DNA from: Paenibacillus sp. Soil787
GTDB taxonomy: Bacteria > Bacillota > Bacilli > Paenibacillales > NBRC-103111
Direction of reading: 5' to 3'
Assembly: GCF_001429545.1 (NCBI RefSeq)
Contig: NZ_LMSP01000045.1
Location: 63,731 to 127,730 of the forward strand
Length of the DNA: 64,000 bases
In this document: positions 62,600-64,000 of the stretch, one piece after another
Layout of the letters: each line of letters begins with the position of its first letter
How positions within the stretch are numbered: position 1 is the first letter of the stretch
Program-made: the position numbers and the translations under genes
The notes under the pieces: generated by a model
Told to the model about the DNA's origin: nothing
The model's input: only the letters and a program-made list of their open reading frames with translations
The model's database searches: none

Positions 62600-63302
62600 T
62601 CTCGGCACGCTGTATGGTTTGGGTGTTGGCCCAGGCGATCCGGAATTAATTACGGTTAAGGCTTTTCGATTGTTAAAAGAATGTCCAGTAATCGCCTACC
62701 CAAGAAAGAAGCGTGGAGCCAAGAGCTATGCGCTAGCGATTACGGAGCTATACGTGAATACAGAGCAAAAAGAAATGATGGGGCTCACTTTTCCAATGAC
62801 AAGGGATAAAGAAGCGCTTGAAATGCAATGGACGAAGACAGTTGAAAGTGTTTGGGCTCATTTGGTCCAAGGGAAAGATGTTGCTTTCGTGACGGAAGGC
62901 GATCCGATGATTTACAGTACCTACATTCACTTGATGCGTCTTATGAACGAACGTCATCCTGAAGTAAAGGCTGTCTCTATTCCAGGGATTTCTTCGATTA
63001 ACGCGTCTGCTTCCCGTTTGGGTATCCCCTTAGCGGATGGTGATGAGCAAATTGCCATTGTCCCGGCTATGGACGACTACGACAAGATGCGCAAGGCTAT
63101 CGAAGAACATGATTGTGTCGTGTTCATCAAAGTCGCTAAAGTGATAGATTTGATGCTATCCGTACTTCGCGATCTCGGACTCGTGAATAAGGCATCCGTT
63201 TTAACCAAAGTCACTTCCTCGGAAGAAGAGATTTGGCGTAATGTGGAAGAACTGCAAGGACGAGAATTAGAATATTTAACCTTGATGGTGGTGAGAAAAT
63301 AG
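62592..63302 (+). CDS. cbiL: Precorrin-2 / cobalt-factor II C20-methyltransferase
   Basis: 236 residues from the ATG at 62592 after GGAGG, overlapping the cbiET stop. Tetrapyrrole methylase motifs [22 protein letters not shown] (in part [13 protein letters not shown]), [18 protein letters not shown] and [19 protein letters not shown]. Methylates C20 early in the pathway. Confidence 0.95.
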   Translation: MSNLGTLYGLGVGPGDPELITVKAFRLLKECPVIAYPRKKRGAKSYALAITELYVNTEQKEMMGLTFPMTRDKEALEMQWTKTVESVWAHLVQGKDVAFVTEGDPMIYSTYIHLMRLMNERHPEVKAVSIPGISSINASASRLGIPLADGDEQIAIVPAMDDYDKMRKAIEEHDCVVFIKVAKVIDLMLSVLRDLGLVNKASVLTKVTSSEEEIWRNVEELQGRELEYLTLMVVRK

Positions 63303-64000
63303 ATGAAACTCTATATTATTGGCGCGGGGCCGGGAGATCCGGATTTGATCACAGTGAAAGGATTAAAGCTTCTTCAACAAGCTGATGTTGTGATGTATAC
63401 GGATTCGCTTGTGAATGAAGAGTTGATCGCTAAGGCGAAGCCTGAAGCAGAGATATTGAAAAGCTCCGGTATGGAGCTGGTGGAAATGGTGGGCATCATT
63501 GTCGACCGGCTTAAACAGGGGAAGATGGTCGTACGCGTACATACCGGAGATCCGGCCATGTTCGGTGCGACGATGGAACAAATCGCTTTGCTGCGTAAAG
63601 AAAACATTGGCTATGAAATCATTCCAGGCGTTAGCTCCGTTTTCGCTTCAGCCGCGGCTGTTGGTGCAGAGCTCACGATTCCAGACCTTACCCAAACGGT
63701 TATTCTGACTCGAGCGGAAGGTCGTACGCCAGTTCCGGAGCTTGAGAAATTGCGGGATCTTGCCGCTCATCATTGTACAATCGCTTTGTTCCTAAGTGCT
63801 ACTTTAATCAAAAAAGTCGTTAGCGAGTTTATGGAGGCGGGGTGGAACGAGGAGACACCTGTTGCGGTTGTTCAGCGTGCTACTTGGCCGGATCAGCTTA
63901 TCGTTCGTACAACGGTAGGAAAGCTGGAAGAGGATATGCGGAGCCATGGTATCCGTTCGCATGCGATGATTCTGGCAGGCTGGGCGCTGGATCCAGAAAT
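63303..64000 (+). CDS. cbiF: Precorrin-4 / cobalt-precorrin-4 C11-methyltransferase, partial (3' end beyond window)
   Basis: 232 codons to the window edge. Motifs LYIIGAGPGDPDLITVKGL, VVRVHTGDPAMFGATMEQI, IIPGVSSVFASAAAVGAELT and PVAVVQRATWPDQ are those of CobM/CbiF. ATG directly after the cbiL stop. Its last ~20-25 residues are missing. Confidence 0.95.
   Translation, partial: MKLYIIGAGPGDPDLITVKGLKLLQQADVVMYTDSLVNEELIAKAKPEAEILKSSGMELVEMVGIIVDRLKQGKMVVRVHTGDPAMFGATMEQIALLRKENIGYEIIPGVSSVFASAAAVGAELTIPDLTQTVILTRAEGRTPVPELEKLRDLAAHHCTIALFLSATLIKKVVSEFMEAGWNEETPVAVVQRATWPDQLIVRTTVGKLEEDMRSHGIRSHAMILAGWALDPE

Overview
This window looks like chromosomal DNA from a low- to moderate-GC, endospore-forming Firmicute, most likely Paenibacillus or a close relative. 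The evidence is the Bacillus-type gene order yqhQ-yqhR-aroQ-pepQ-efp ... yqhV-spoIIIAA-AH-accB-accC-asp23-nusB-folD-xseA-xseB-ispA-dxs-tlyA-argR-recN-spoIVB-spo0A, together with strong AGGAGG-type ribosome sites, frequent TTG/GTG starts, a metG T-box leader and a cobalamin riboswitch. No rRNA, tRNA, CRISPR array or complete insertion sequence was seen.

Layout. Bases 1-12,800 are a mixed accessory stretch: two paralogous LTA-synthase-like membrane sulfatases (one cut by the window start), a YitT membrane protein, a kinase/response-regulator pair, a CPBP protease, an aldose epimerase, a His-rich YmaF-like protein, a DsbA/FrnE-like oxidoreductase, and a divergent AraC regulator with a GH42 beta-galactosidase. 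Bases 12,800-13,620 hold no gene; this stretch contains an A/T heptamer tract and a decayed ~43-bp tandem repeat, and is followed by a solo IS1595-type zinc-ribbon protein and yidD. Bases 14,700-22,600 contain T-box-metG, a lipoprotein, a zinc uptake operon (znuA-znuC-znuB) followed by ccdA, mntR, and a patatin-like lipase.

Bases 22,600-52,520 are the conserved housekeeping and sporulation backbone. It is interrupted only by lysC, a DUF441 protein and comB/comA, which are predicted to make 3-sulfolactate, a spore solute in Bacillus. The spoIIIA operon (the SpoIIIA part of the mother-cell/forespore channel) has a sigma-E-like promoter. It is followed by fatty-acid (accBC), alkaline-shock (asp23/amaP), folate, exonuclease VII, isoprenoid (ispA, dxs), arginine-control and DNA-repair genes. 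spoIVB leads to spo0A, which has a textbook sigma-H promoter and 0A boxes. The spo0A frame is broken by an amber codon exactly where the invariant receiver-domain lysine should be. This is the most striking observation in the window.

Bases 52,600-56,060 carry small or poorly known genes: a 31-residue YjcZ-type spore peptide, a metallo-beta-lactamase-fold hydrolase, a guanylate-kinase-like protein with an altered P-loop, and others. From 55,757 to the end, a cobalamin riboswitch with terminator precedes an anaerobic-type corrin ring operon, cbiH60-cbiX-cbiJ-cbiC-cbiD-cbiET-cbiL-cbiF, which runs off the window. Its order matches the Bacillus megaterium cbi operon as I recall it.

Other unusual structure: a recurring 5'-UTR hairpin fused to the Shine-Dalgarno sequence upstream of accC (twice), asp23, nusB and, weakly, folD; a nested 113-bp inverted repeat between comA and yqhV; and a terminator whose 3' arm provides the ribosome site of the next gene.
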